Positions 44,957 through 53,445 of a stretch of 64,000 nucleotides of DNA are shown here, piece after piece (position 1 is the stretch's first letter; the number at the start of each line of letters is the position of its first letter). The notes under the pieces are model-generated. The model saw nothing but the letters and a program-made list of their open reading frames with translations. It was not told where the DNA came from and did not search any database. This DNA comes from Shiella aurantiaca (lineage in GTDB: Bacteria; Bacteroidota; Bacteroidia; Cytophagales; Cyclobacteriaceae): contig JAUHJS010000001.1 in NCBI GenBank assembly GCA_030412945.1, positions 310,001 through 374,000 on the forward strand, read 5' to 3'. Position numbers and translations under genes: made by a program.

Positions 44957-47900
44957 GGCGGTGAGTGAAATTATCCATGAAAAAACGAAAGGCAACCCCT
45001 ACTTTGTAAGGCAGTTCCTTGAAAATCTGTTCAATGAACAATTACTGATGTTCGATTTCCATAAATATGAATGGAAATGGAACATTGAGCAGATAAGAAG
45101 GCTAGGGATTACCGAAAACGTAATTGACTTATTGATTAAGCGCTTTGAGCATTTACCGCCTCAAGCCCTGTATCTGATTAAAATACTGGCCTTTGCCAAA
45201 ACACGTATTCAAATCGACCTTATCCCCTCGCTGGTAAGTATGGGAGAGGCCGAAGCACAAGAATACATCGATTTGTTGAGCGTGAGTGGCATCATTTATA
45301 CCGAGCGAGAAGAGGAGCGCATCACTATATCCTTTATTGATGAGCGTTTGCGCAATGCTGCCCAAGTGCTTTGCCGTGCGGAAGAAAAACAACAAATCAA
45401 CCTCTTGCTGGCGCGCTGCTATGAGCATGTGGAATCCACCACAGAAAACGACCTATTCCTTTTGGCCGGGTATTATACCGAAGCCATTCCTCTGCTTACC
45501 TTCGAGGCCGAAGTAGAAAAAGTGGCAGGGATTACCAAAAAAGCAGCCCTTTTGGCTAAAGAAAAGGTAGCCTATGCCCTAGCTGAGCAATTTATCTCCA
45601 CCGCCATTAGCCTAGTAAAACCCACCGTTTGGAAAGAACGCTACGAGTGGGTATTACAGATTTACAATACGGGCATAGAAGTAAGCTATATGCTGGGCAA
45701 CTACCCCCGCATGGAAGAACTGGCCCTGGAAGTAGAAAAAAACGCCTTGGATGTACTTGACTTAGACAAAGTGTATGAGTTCCGCATACAGTCTCACAAG
45801 GCTTTGAGCAATCTGGATAAATCCATACAGTACGGTATCACCTACCTGAAAATGTTGGGGATTTCTATCAAAGAAAATCCGGGTCAGATTCAGGTTATTT
45901 ACGAATTTATAAAAACCCAAAATATCCTTAAAAAGAAAACAGAGGAGGAACTCCTAAATGCCCCATTTATTACCGACCGAAAGCTGAAAACTACCTTTCA
46001 GATTTACAGCGTAATGAGTCCGGTAGCCTATTTCACTTCTTCTAATCTGTTGGCCGTATTGGCCAGTAAACAAATGCAAATCATTGCCAAATATGGCAAT
46101 TTACCGCTCAGCCCCTATATCATCGCCTCTTTGGGTTATACCTATTGTGGTATTATCGGTGATATTGAAAAAGGATATTACTATGGCAACCTTGCACTGA
46201 AACTATTAGAAAAATATAACTTAACCGAAAACTACGCCCGCACCCATTTTGCCTACAACTTCTTTGTTCGCCACTGGAAGGAGCCTATTAAAAATACCAT
46301 ACAGCCCCTCCAAAAAGCCTACGAAACAGGCCTTAAAAGTGGTGACTTCGAACATGCGGCCTACTCGCTGTTCATGTCGTTTTACCATTCGTTTTTTGCT
46401 GGCACAAACCTGAAAGAGTTGTTTATTCAGGGTGAGAGTAACCTGTTGGCCATAGCGGGTTTATCGCACCGCTCCAGCTATTTTTTAATGGCCAATATGC
46501 TTCAAACTGTATTCAATCTTTCTCAGAAAAACAGTCAGCCGTATTTATTGGAGGGAAAATTTTACCAAGCAGCCGATAACTTTCCCGTGCATGTGCAATC
46601 AAATGACAAACCTAATTTGGTAACATGGATATGCACGCAGCTAATTTTAGGCTATACATTTAATCACCCAGAGCGCGTATTTGCTACTTACGAGCAAGGT
46701 GAGAAATTTATCGATGCAGGTTTAGGTGCTCTGGGGCGCTCCTACATTTTGTTTTATATCAGCCTTTCGTATTATGAATACGGACATACGCTAGATGCAC
46801 CTCTTCGTAAGAAGTATAAAAAATTGGCCCAAAAGAACCGGAAAATATTAGAAAACTGGAGCAAAACCACCTATCCTACCTATGCTCACAAGTATTTTCT
46901 GGTGATGGCGGAAGAATATAAAAGCAAAAATAAAACCGCCAAAGCAAGAGAGTATTTCGAAAAGGCTTTGGAATCGGCCAATGACAGCGGCCTAATCCCT
47001 ATGCAAGCACTCTGTTGGGAGCGCTCGGCTCGTTTCTATCTTTCTATAGACCAAACCAATTTGGCTACCCACCATTTATTACAATCCATGCGCTTGTATG
47101 AAAGTTGGGGTGCGCTCAATAAAAAAGAAATATTAGAAAAAGAGTTTAGCAGCTTGTTGCGCAAGCCTTTTATCCCGATATCCAACGATGCCCAAATGCC
47201 TAGCCATCATACGGTAAACAGCATGACGGATTATACCCAGCTGGATATGCTGAGTATATTGAAAGCATCGCAGGCCATTTCAGGGAATATTCGATTAGAA
47301 CAACTTCTCGAAAACCTTATGCGCATTGTACTGGAAAATGCTGGAGCAGAAAATGGCTACCTCCTACTTCAGGAACGCAACAAATGGGTGGTAAGGGTAA
47401 AAGGTCATGTAAACACGGGCTTTGGCAAACCCGAAGAGGATATGTACCTCGAAGATTTCAAAGGTGCCCAAGCGCCATTCAGTACCACTATCATTCACTA
47501 TGTAATCCGTACGCGGGAAAATGTGGTGCTCGACTATGCCAGTCAGGTAGGTAAATTCGTAAGTGACCCCTATATCAGTGAAAATCGGACCAAATCTTTG
47601 ATTTGTATCCCTTTGGTCAACCAAGGCTTGGTGATTGCTATTCTTTATCTGGAAAACAACCTCAGCACAGGTGCCTTCACACGCGAGCGCCTCGAAATGC
47701 TAAATATGCTCACCTCTCAGGCGGCCATCTCCATTGAGAATGCCATGCTTTATGAATACTTGGAAGAAAAAGTGGAAGAGCGTACCGAAGAGGTAAATCG
47801 TCAGAAAAAAGAACTCGTAGAGCAGTCGGAGCAATTGAAACTGACCAACCTGATTATTGAGAAGAAAAATCAAGACATCACCGCCAGTATCAATTACGGT

Positions 47901-48620
47901 AGCCGTATACAGTCGGCCATGATGCCAAGCATAAATCTGCTTTCGCACTACCTACCTGAAACATTTATCATGTTCCGCCCGCGCGATATCGTAAGTGGCG
48001 ATTTCTACTGGTTCACCAGTCATGAAGGTAAAATTATAGTAGCTGCTGTAGACTGTACCGGACACGGAGTGCCGGGCGCCTTTATGAGTATGATTGGTAT
48101 TGACTTATTGAACTCCATTGTTAATCAAAAGGGCATTACCTCACCCGAAGACATACTAAATCAACTCACCTTGGGCGTAAGCAATGCACTTCAAAAAGAA
48201 GACAATAGTCTGCGCGATGGTATGGATATGGCCATTTGTACTATTTCTACCGAAAACGGTAAAAAAGTAGTGTCCTATGCGGGTGCCAAAAACCCCTTGG
48301 TGTATGTAAAAAATGGAGAAATGACCTATATCAAGGCCGACCGTGTGGCCATTGGCGATGGAAGTCATCAGTATACCCGCCACGATATTGTGGTGGATGC
48401 GCCTACCATGTTCTATCTCTATTCCGATGGCTATCAAGATCAATTTGGAGGCCCTCTGAACCGGAAGTTTATGTCTAACCGATTCAAAGAGCTCCTAAAT
48501 CAAGTCTCTTCCCTACCCAGTGACGAACAAAAGAAGGTGCTAGAAACGACCCTAGACGAATGGATTACCGATACCAATCAGTTAGACGATATTTTGGTGA
48601 TGGGCTTCCGCTTATCTTAG
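44901..48620 (+). CDS. TPR/GAF/SpoIIE phosphatase part of the frameshifted kinase protein
   Basis: The remainder of the signalling protein; the true join is near 44945, so the track's first codons are not native. After the end of the ATPase (HEKTKGNPYFVRQFLENLF) comes a long alpha-helical TPR-like region (about residues 180-780), then a GAF domain (about 795-950; LRLEQLLENLMRIVLENAGAE), a coiled coil (EEKVEERTEEVNRQKKELVE) and a C-terminal SpoIIE/PP2C phosphatase (about 1020-1239; RPRDIVSGDFYWF, VDCTGHGVPGAFMSMIG with conserved Asp and Gly residues). Known in gliding bacteroidetes as kinase-phosphatase sensors. One indel repair restores about 1759 residues. Confidence 0.82.
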   Translation: MCAISLPIHSPARKRIDHEAVSEIIHEKTKGNPYFVRQFLENLFNEQLLMFDFHKYEWKWNIEQIRRLGITENVIDLLIKRFEHLPPQALYLIKILAFAKTRIQIDLIPSLVSMGEAEAQEYIDLLSVSGIIYTEREEERITISFIDERLRNAAQVLCRAEEKQQINLLLARCYEHVESTTENDLFLLAGYYTEAIPLLTFEAEVEKVAGITKKAALLAKEKVAYALAEQFISTAISLVKPTVWKERYEWVLQIYNTGIEVSYMLGNYPRMEELALEVEKNALDVLDLDKVYEFRIQSHKALSNLDKSIQYGITYLKMLGISIKENPGQIQVIYEFIKTQNILKKKTEEELLNAPFITDRKLKTTFQIYSVMSPVAYFTSSNLLAVLASKQMQIIAKYGNLPLSPYIIASLGYTYCGIIGDIEKGYYYGNLALKLLEKYNLTENYARTHFAYNFFVRHWKEPIKNTIQPLQKAYETGLKSGDFEHAAYSLFMSFYHSFFAGTNLKELFIQGESNLLAIAGLSHRSSYFLMANMLQTVFNLSQKNSQPYLLEGKFYQAADNFPVHVQSNDKPNLVTWICTQLILGYTFNHPERVFATYEQGEKFIDAGLGALGRSYILFYISLSYYEYGHTLDAPLRKKYKKLAQKNRKILENWSKTTYPTYAHKYFLVMAEEYKSKNKTAKAREYFEKALESANDSGLIPMQALCWERSARFYLSIDQTNLATHHLLQSMRLYESWGALNKKEILEKEFSSLLRKPFIPISNDAQMPSHHTVNSMTDYTQLDMLSILKASQAISGNIRLEQLLENLMRIVLENAGAENGYLLLQERNKWVVRVKGHVNTGFGKPEEDMYLEDFKGAQAPFSTTIIHYVIRTRENVVLDYASQVGKFVSDPYISENRTKSLICIPLVNQGLVIAILYLENNLSTGAFTRERLEMLNMLTSQAAISIENAMLYEYLEEKVEERTEEVNRQKKELVEQSEQLKLTNLIIEKKNQDITASINYGSRIQSAMMPSINLLSHYLPETFIMFRPRDIVSGDFYWFTSHEGKIIVAAVDCTGHGVPGAFMSMIGIDLLNSIVNQKGITSPEDILNQLTLGVSNALQKEDNSLRDGMDMAICTISTENGKKVVSYAGAKNPLVYVKNGEMTYIKADRVAIGDGSHQYTRHDIVVDAPTMFYLYSDGYQDQFGGPLNRKFMSNRFKELLNQVSSLPSDEQKKVLETTLDEWITDTNQLDDILVMGFRLS

Positions 48621-48621
48621 G

Positions 48622-49128
48622 CTAAATTCCGTAGCGCTCTTTCAAAATACTGTAATGATGCGCCCAATGCCCGGCAAGTATATGTAGCAAGCCGCTTACA
48701 TTCACTTGGCTGCCATTGGCAGTACCTACTTTAGCGAGCTGTTCTGTACTCAAACTCTTGGCTAAGTAAATATTAGCCTCACGCAAATGAATAAACTCCT
48801 CCACTATGCTCGACAGGCTTCTCGAAGCAATCCCGGCATGTTCCATATAGGCGTTTTCATCAAAGCCGGGCAAATCTTTATGCTCACCTCGGGCAAGGCA
48901 TAGTAAGCGGTAAGACATAATACGCTCCGTATCAGTAGCATGGCACATGAGTTCTTTGATGGTCCATTTGCCTGGAGCATAAGCAAAATCAGCCTTTTCA
49001 GGACTAAGGGTAGCGATGCTGCGGATGTCATCTATCTGATCATGAAGAACCTGCAACAGATTACTGCCTTTCACGCGCTGTATGTACCCTTCATAAAATG
49101 GGGCATACAAGGGCAAAACATTATTCAT
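48622..49128 (-). CDS. DinB-family protein
   Basis: A four-helix metal-binding protein of 168 residues. The three putative metal histidines are in MCHATDTERIM and AGHWAHHYSIL. KWTIKELMCHATDTERI is the family's core helix. DinB-like proteins include thiol S-transferases and bacillithiol-linked enzymes; none of these can be chosen here. The gene is convergent with the kinase gene with one base between. Confidence 0.85.
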   Translation of the reverse strand: MNNVLPLYAPFYEGYIQRVKGSNLLQVLHDQIDDIRSIATLSPEKADFAYAPGKWTIKELMCHATDTERIMSYRLLCLARGEHKDLPGFDENAYMEHAGIASRSLSSIVEEFIHLREANIYLAKSLSTEQLAKVGTANGSQVNVSGLLHILAGHWAHHYSILKERYGI

Positions 49129-49181
49129 ATTTTCAATGTATGGTTGATAATTCTTTAATGAAACAAGATACTCATATGCCT

Positions 49182-50540
49182 ATGAAACCCCTCATTTCTT
49201 TTTTATTTTTCTTCGGACTGCTAGGCCAACTGAGCATTGCACAGTCTTTGCCGCATACTGACCCCGAAATCCATAAAATGGTGGCGGAGGTAAAGGCCGA
49301 AAATCTGGAAAAATACGTCCGCCAATTGGCGAGTTATGGTACCCGCCACTCGCTCAGCGATACCAAAAGTAAAACACGTGGAATTGGTGCCGCTCAGCAA
49401 TATGTATTAAGCCAGTTCAATGAGTTTGCTAAAGCCTCTAATGGCCGCATGACCGCCTCGCTCGACTACTATTGGGTACCTGCCGACAACCGTAGAATTC
49501 CCAAAGACAGCAAATTGGCCAATGTGATGGCGGTACTGAAAGGCACCGACCCACAAGACGATCGTGTGTTTATAATCAGTGGCCACCTTGATTCCCGCGC
49601 GAGCGATGTAATGAACGCCACCATTGATGCCCCGGGTGCCAACGATGATGCTTCGGGTGTTGCCGCTGTAATGGAGTTGGCCCGCATCATGGCCAGCCGT
49701 CCCTTTCCAGCCACTATCATTTTTGTAGCTGTAAGTGGTGAGGAGCAAGGTCTTTTGGGTGCACGCCATTTGGCAGATTCCGCCAAGGCCGAAAACTGGA
49801 ATGTGGTAGCTATGCTCAACAACGATATGATAGGGAATAGTACCAGCAGTGGCACGAATCTACACGATAACACTCAGGTGCGTATTTTCAGTGAGACTAT
49901 CCCTTATGTGGAATCAGAGTCGGATATAAGAAATCGTAAATATACCAATGGAGATAATGACAGCGACTCTCGCAACTTGGCCCGCTATATCAAAACGGTA
50001 ACTCAAAACTACGTAGAGCAGTTGGACATCAAGCTTGTGTATCGTAATGACCGCTACCTGCGCGGAGGCGATCATACGCCTTTCAGTCAAAATGGATTTG
50101 CAGCTGTACGCTATTGTGAAATAAATGAAAACTATTACCACCAACACCAAGACGTGCGCAAAGAAGAGGGTATTCAGTACGGTGATCTGCCTGAATTTAT
50201 GGATTTTGAATATGCCCGTAAAATCTGTGCCAGCAACTTAGCTACACTGGCCAGTTTGGCTTCTGCTCCGTATGCTCCACAGGAAGTGGGAATAGAAGTT
50301 ACAGAGCTAACCAATTTCAGTACGCTACGCTGGAAAGCACCGGCAAAAGGCGCAAGCCCTTATGGCTATCAAATATTGATTCGCGAAACCTCTTCTCCTC
50401 ATTGGGAAAAGGCTATTTTTGTGAAGGAAACTACCGTTACACTGCCTTACTCAAAAGATAATTACTTTTTTGCGGTGCAATCAGTAGACGAAAAAGGAAA
50501 TGCCAGCCTTCCGGAATGGCCATTACCTATCAGAAACTAA
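49182..50540 (+). CDS. Secreted M28-family zinc aminopeptidase
   Basis: Secreted peptidase of about 452 residues. I chose the ATG at 49182 that opens the signal peptide (KPLISFLFFFGLLGQLSIAQ); ATGs at 49158 and 49176 are alternatives. The co-catalytic di-zinc site is complete: SGHLDSR (His), PGANDDASGVA (Asp), VSGEEQGLLGA (Glu pair), NNDMIGN (Asp) and GGDHTPFSQNGF (His). A C-terminal beta domain (about 365-450) resembles fibronectin type III. It is probably a nutrient-scavenging aminopeptidase or carboxypeptidase. It is divergent from the DinB gene. Confidence 0.92.
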   Translation: MKPLISFLFFFGLLGQLSIAQSLPHTDPEIHKMVAEVKAENLEKYVRQLASYGTRHSLSDTKSKTRGIGAAQQYVLSQFNEFAKASNGRMTASLDYYWVPADNRRIPKDSKLANVMAVLKGTDPQDDRVFIISGHLDSRASDVMNATIDAPGANDDASGVAAVMELARIMASRPFPATIIFVAVSGEEQGLLGARHLADSAKAENWNVVAMLNNDMIGNSTSSGTNLHDNTQVRIFSETIPYVESESDIRNRKYTNGDNDSDSRNLARYIKTVTQNYVEQLDIKLVYRNDRYLRGGDHTPFSQNGFAAVRYCEINENYYHQHQDVRKEEGIQYGDLPEFMDFEYARKICASNLATLASLASAPYAPQEVGIEVTELTNFSTLRWKAPAKGASPYGYQILIRETSSPHWEKAIFVKETTVTLPYSKDNYFFAVQSVDEKGNASLPEWPLPIRN

Positions 50541-50544
50541 GTAT

Positions 50545-50697
50545 ATGCCTACTTGCGGATACATTTGCCCTCAATGTGAGGGAAAGGAAATCTTGGATGA
50601 CGGAACACCTTGCGATTGGTGTTCCGTTACTCCTTCCGTTGTTTCCGATCAAGAAAACGGCACCGAAAATACTAGTACTCCGGTGAATCTTCCTTAA
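50545..50697 (+). CDS. Small cysteine-rich protein (50 residues)
   Basis: A 50-residue protein beginning MPTCGYICPQCEGKEILDDG and with a further CDWC. The C-x3-C-x2-C and C-x2-C spacing fits a zinc ribbon. It starts 4 bp after the M28 stop and overlaps the convergent gamma carbonic anhydrase gene by 26 bp. Its length makes it easy to miss in automatic calls. No function known. Confidence 0.55.
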   Translation: MPTCGYICPQCEGKEILDDGTPCDWCSVTPSVVSDQENGTENTSTPVNLP

Positions 50698-51199
50698 ACC
50701 AGCCGCTGTACATTATATAGTTATTAGCCGTTCTGGCAAAGACTTCCGCTTGCTCGGAGCTTACTTCTTTCACACGCTTGGCGGGCGCTCCGGCATATAT
50801 CCCATTGGCCTCGCATACCATTCCTTGTAACACCACCGCTCCGGCTGCTATAATACAGCCCGATTGCACCACGGCATGATCCATCACGATAGCACCCATT
50901 CCTATCAGCACATTGTCTTCCACTGTACAACCATGAACAATCGCATTATGAGCAATCGATACATTATTACCGATTAGTGTTTTCGATTTCTCATAGGTGC
51001 AGTGTATCACGGCACCATCTTGAATATTGGTATTATTTCCTATCCGTATCGTATTCACATCACCTCGTACCACCGCATTGAACCACACACTGCAGTTATC
51101 TCCCATAAATACCTCGCCTACCACCGTTGCATTCTCGGCTAGGTAACAGTTCTTCCCAAACTGGGGACTAAAGCCTCTCACTGATTTAATTAAAGCCAT
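50672..51199 (-). CDS. Gamma carbonic anhydrase-family hexapeptide protein
   Basis: A left-handed beta-helix protein of 175 residues. Hexapeptide repeats (CSVWFNAVVRGDVNTIRIGNN, VSIAHNAIVHGCTVEDNVLI) include the three zinc histidines in VIHCTYE and IAHNAIVHGC. The end NYIMYSGWFKE is typical. Members are carbonic anhydrase homologues, many without proven activity. It is divergent from yceI. Confidence 0.9.
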   Translation of the reverse strand: MALIKSVRGFSPQFGKNCYLAENATVVGEVFMGDNCSVWFNAVVRGDVNTIRIGNNTNIQDGAVIHCTYEKSKTLIGNNVSIAHNAIVHGCTVEDNVLIGMGAIVMDHAVVQSGCIIAAGAVVLQGMVCEANGIYAGAPAKRVKEVSSEQAEVFARTANNYIMYSGWFKEDSPEY

Positions 51200-51255
51200 A
51201 TTAATGATTTATTAGAACCCAAATTTACATATTATCGATACAGAATTGTACTAAT

Positions 51256-51271
51256 AAATGTTTAAACATTT
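51256..51271. promoter_or_regulatory. Operator-like palindrome upstream of yceI (site 1)
   Basis: AAATGTTTAAACATTT is a perfect 16-bp palindrome. A related imperfect copy, ATGTTGAAACAT, lies at 51281-51292, centred 23 bp away. Arrangement and spacing resemble MarR-type dyads, but no MarR gene is in the window. Confidence 0.5.
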
Positions 51272-51280
51272 TTTTATTAC

Positions 51281-51292
51281 ATGTTGAAACAT
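51281..51292. promoter_or_regulatory. Operator-like palindrome upstream of yceI (site 2)
   Basis: ATGTTGAAACAT, one mismatch from symmetry, matching the arms of the palindrome at 51256-51271. Confidence 0.4.
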
Positions 51293-51342
51293 TTATTGAA
51301 TAAATGTGGTTATGGGTCTACAAATCAAAACCTATCATACAA

Positions 51343-52056
51343 ATGAAATTTTTAAACGTATCAGCTATCGTATTAGCTAGTGCCTTAGTACTAGCCTCAT
51401 GTTCACAAAAACCTAAAGGTGACGAAGCACAAGTTACCGATGCCCAAGAAGCGGCAGCCGCTACAGGTGTAGAATACGCTGTAAATTCTGGAAGCACTAT
51501 CCAGTGGATTGGAAGCAAGCCTGCTGGACAGCACAATGGTACTATTGCAGTGAAAGAAGGCTCTTTTACTGTAAATGGTGAAAACATTACTGGAGCTAAC
51601 TTGGTATTTGACCTTACCAACATCGTAGCAGAAGATTTGAAAGAAGATTCTACCAAGCATGCCAAATTGGTAGGCCACTTACAATCTCCTGATTTCTTTG
51701 ATGTAGCTAATCACCCAGAAGGTAAATTTGAGCTTACTTCTGTAGCTCCTTTCCAAGCAGTAGAAGGTGAAGAAGTAGTATTGGAAGGTGCTACGCACAC
51801 TGTAACGGGTAACTTGACCCTACGTGGCACTACCTTGGCCGTTACTTTCCCAGCCATCGTTCATGTAATGGGCGATAAAGTACATGCCGAAGCTAAATTC
51901 AACATCGACAGAACCAAATGGGGTGTATCGTATGGTGATGAGGCTAATGCCGTTGACAAAGCCAAAGATTTCTACATCAACAATACAGTGAATGTAGCTT
52001 TCAACCTTATGGCAACCAAGGCTGCTGCAACAACTGAAGAAACAGCTGCTATGTAA
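51343..52056 (+). CDS. YceI-family periplasmic lipid-binding lipoprotein
   Basis: A protein of about 237 residues from ATG 51343, which gives a lipoprotein signal (IVLASALVLASC, Cys near 20). An earlier in-frame ATG (51304) would place the signal far inside. The YceI beta-barrel core includes STIQWIGSKPAGQHNGTIAV, NLVFDLTNI and LTLRGTTLAVTFPA, ending with KFNIDRTKWGVSYGD. YceI proteins bind isoprenoid or other lipids and respond to envelope stress. Palindromes upstream suggest dedicated control. Confidence 0.92.
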   Translation: MKFLNVSAIVLASALVLASCSQKPKGDEAQVTDAQEAAAATGVEYAVNSGSTIQWIGSKPAGQHNGTIAVKEGSFTVNGENITGANLVFDLTNIVAEDLKEDSTKHAKLVGHLQSPDFFDVANHPEGKFELTSVAPFQAVEGEEVVLEGATHTVTGNLTLRGTTLAVTFPAIVHVMGDKVHAEAKFNIDRTKWGVSYGDEANAVDKAKDFYINNTVNVAFNLMATKAAATTEETAAM

Positions 52057-52077
52057 TTTTACAAAGCATTAAATACG

Positions 52078-52105
52078 AAGGGAGGCTCTAGGGCTTCCCT
52101 TTTTT
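52078..52105 (+). terminator. Terminator after yceI
   Basis: An eight-base-pair stem (AAGGGAGG with a G-T wobble to CTTCCCTT) with a loop of eight and a T tract. Confidence 0.65.
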
Positions 52106-52120
52106 CGTTTACTTTGCACC

Positions 52121-53380
52121 GTGACCCGAAGCATACACACTTTCCCCGCTTTTAGTCTTTATCAAAGGCAACAAGCCCTGCAATGGGCGAATCAAGCATT
52201 TCCGTATTGTGTATACCTCAATCCAAACGATACCCCCTTTCCACAAGGTGGCTTTCCCCACGTGCTGGCGGCCGGAAGCACACAAGCGGCTCAGGGACTT
52301 GATGAACTCCAACAACTCGTCAAAGCACAGCCCGATTGGTATTTTGGCTACATCAGTTACGATTATAAAAATCAATTGGAAGCCTTGGAAAGTCGGCATA
52401 CATCTGACATCGATTTTGGCGACTTGTTCTTCTTTCGGGCAGAAGTATTATTCTTTTTTAAAGAAGATGGAACAGAAATTCACTCCAAAACCTCTCCTTT
52501 GGCTGTATTTGAGGCATTAAGCAAGATAAATCCCCTACCCCAAAAACCTTCTCTTGCCCCTATTCAGCCTAAAGAGACCCAAGCCGAATACCTGCAAAAA
52601 GTAGAGGCCTTACGCCAACACATTATTGAAGGCGATATATATGAAATCAACTATTGTAAAGCCTTTAGCGCTCAGGTTCATTCACTTAACCCCGAAAGTA
52701 CGTATTGGACGCTCAATGAAATTGCCCCTGCTCCTTTCTCCTGTTTTGTAAAATATACTGATCGCTTCTTACTCTGTGCCTCGCCTGAGCGTTTTATAAA
52801 AAAAACGGGTGAGCGCATTATTTCTCAGCCTATTAAAGGTACAAGCAGGCGTGCCAGCAATCCGCAGGAAGATCAGGCCCGCAAAGAAGCGCTGTTGCAC
52901 AGCGAAAAAGAAAGAGCAGAGAATATGATGATTGTGGATCTCGTGCGCAACGACCTAGCTCGCACGGCCAAGGTAGGTTCTGTAAAAGTAGACGAGCTTT
53001 TTGGATTATATTCTTTCAGCCACGTCCATCAAATGATTTCCACCGTTTCTTCCCGTTTACAAGAAGGAATAGAGGGATTAGAAGCACTCAAACTGGCTTT
53101 TCCTATGGGTAGCATGACGGGCGCACCCAAAATCAGGGCTATGGAACTGATTGATCAATATGAATCGTTCCGAAGGGGGATTTTCTCCGGAACTGTGGGG
53201 TATATCTCCCCATCCGGTGATTTTGATTTCAATGTGGTCATCCGCAGCATGATGTATGATCAAAGTCAATCTTTGCTCACTTTAGCCGCAGGAAGTGCCA
53301 TTACCTACGATTCTGACCCACACAGCGAATGGGAAGAATCTATGCTAAAAACACAACATATCTTACAGGTTTTAGGCTGA
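52121..53380 (+). CDS. pabB: Aminodeoxychorismate synthase component I
   Basis: Chorismate-binding enzyme of 419 residues, converting chorismate with ammonia to 4-amino-4-deoxychorismate for folate synthesis. Motifs: EGDIYEINYCKAFSAQV, FSCFVKYTDRFLLCASPERF, SQPIKGTSRR, HSEKERAENMMIVDLVRND and the C-terminal GSMTGAPKIRAMELI and GIFSGTVGYISPSGDFDF. Anthranilate synthase component I is related, but the PIKGT motif and length fit PabB. It starts with GTG, and a TACTTTG box ends only 4 bp before it, so the message could be leaderless. Confidence 0.88.
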   Translation: MTRSIHTFPAFSLYQRQQALQWANQAFPYCVYLNPNDTPFPQGGFPHVLAAGSTQAAQGLDELQQLVKAQPDWYFGYISYDYKNQLEALESRHTSDIDFGDLFFFRAEVLFFFKEDGTEIHSKTSPLAVFEALSKINPLPQKPSLAPIQPKETQAEYLQKVEALRQHIIEGDIYEINYCKAFSAQVHSLNPESTYWTLNEIAPAPFSCFVKYTDRFLLCASPERFIKKTGERIISQPIKGTSRRASNPQEDQARKEALLHSEKERAENMMIVDLVRNDLARTAKVGSVKVDELFGLYSFSHVHQMISTVSSRLQEGIEGLEALKLAFPMGSMTGAPKIRAMELIDQYESFRRGIFSGTVGYISPSGDFDFNVVIRSMMYDQSQSLLTLAAGSAITYDSDPHSEWEESMLKTQHILQVLG

Positions 53381-53390
53381 CAATCTGTCA
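53378..53390. promoter_or_regulatory. TGACA-N3-TGTCA inverted repeat before miaB
   Basis: TGACAATCTGTCA overlaps the pabB stop codon and lies 9 bp before the -7 box of the miaB operon. The motif resembles the CTGNCA elements before groES. Confidence 0.4.
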
Positions 53391-53398
53391 CTATTTAC

Positions 53399-53406
53399 TA
53401 TATTTG
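53399..53406 (+). promoter_or_regulatory. -7 promoter box (TATATTTG)
   Basis: Exact TAnnTTTG match, about 40 bp before miaB. Confidence 0.5.
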
Positions 53407-53445
53407 CAATCCATTTATACACCAACACTTGGTAATAATTGAGTA

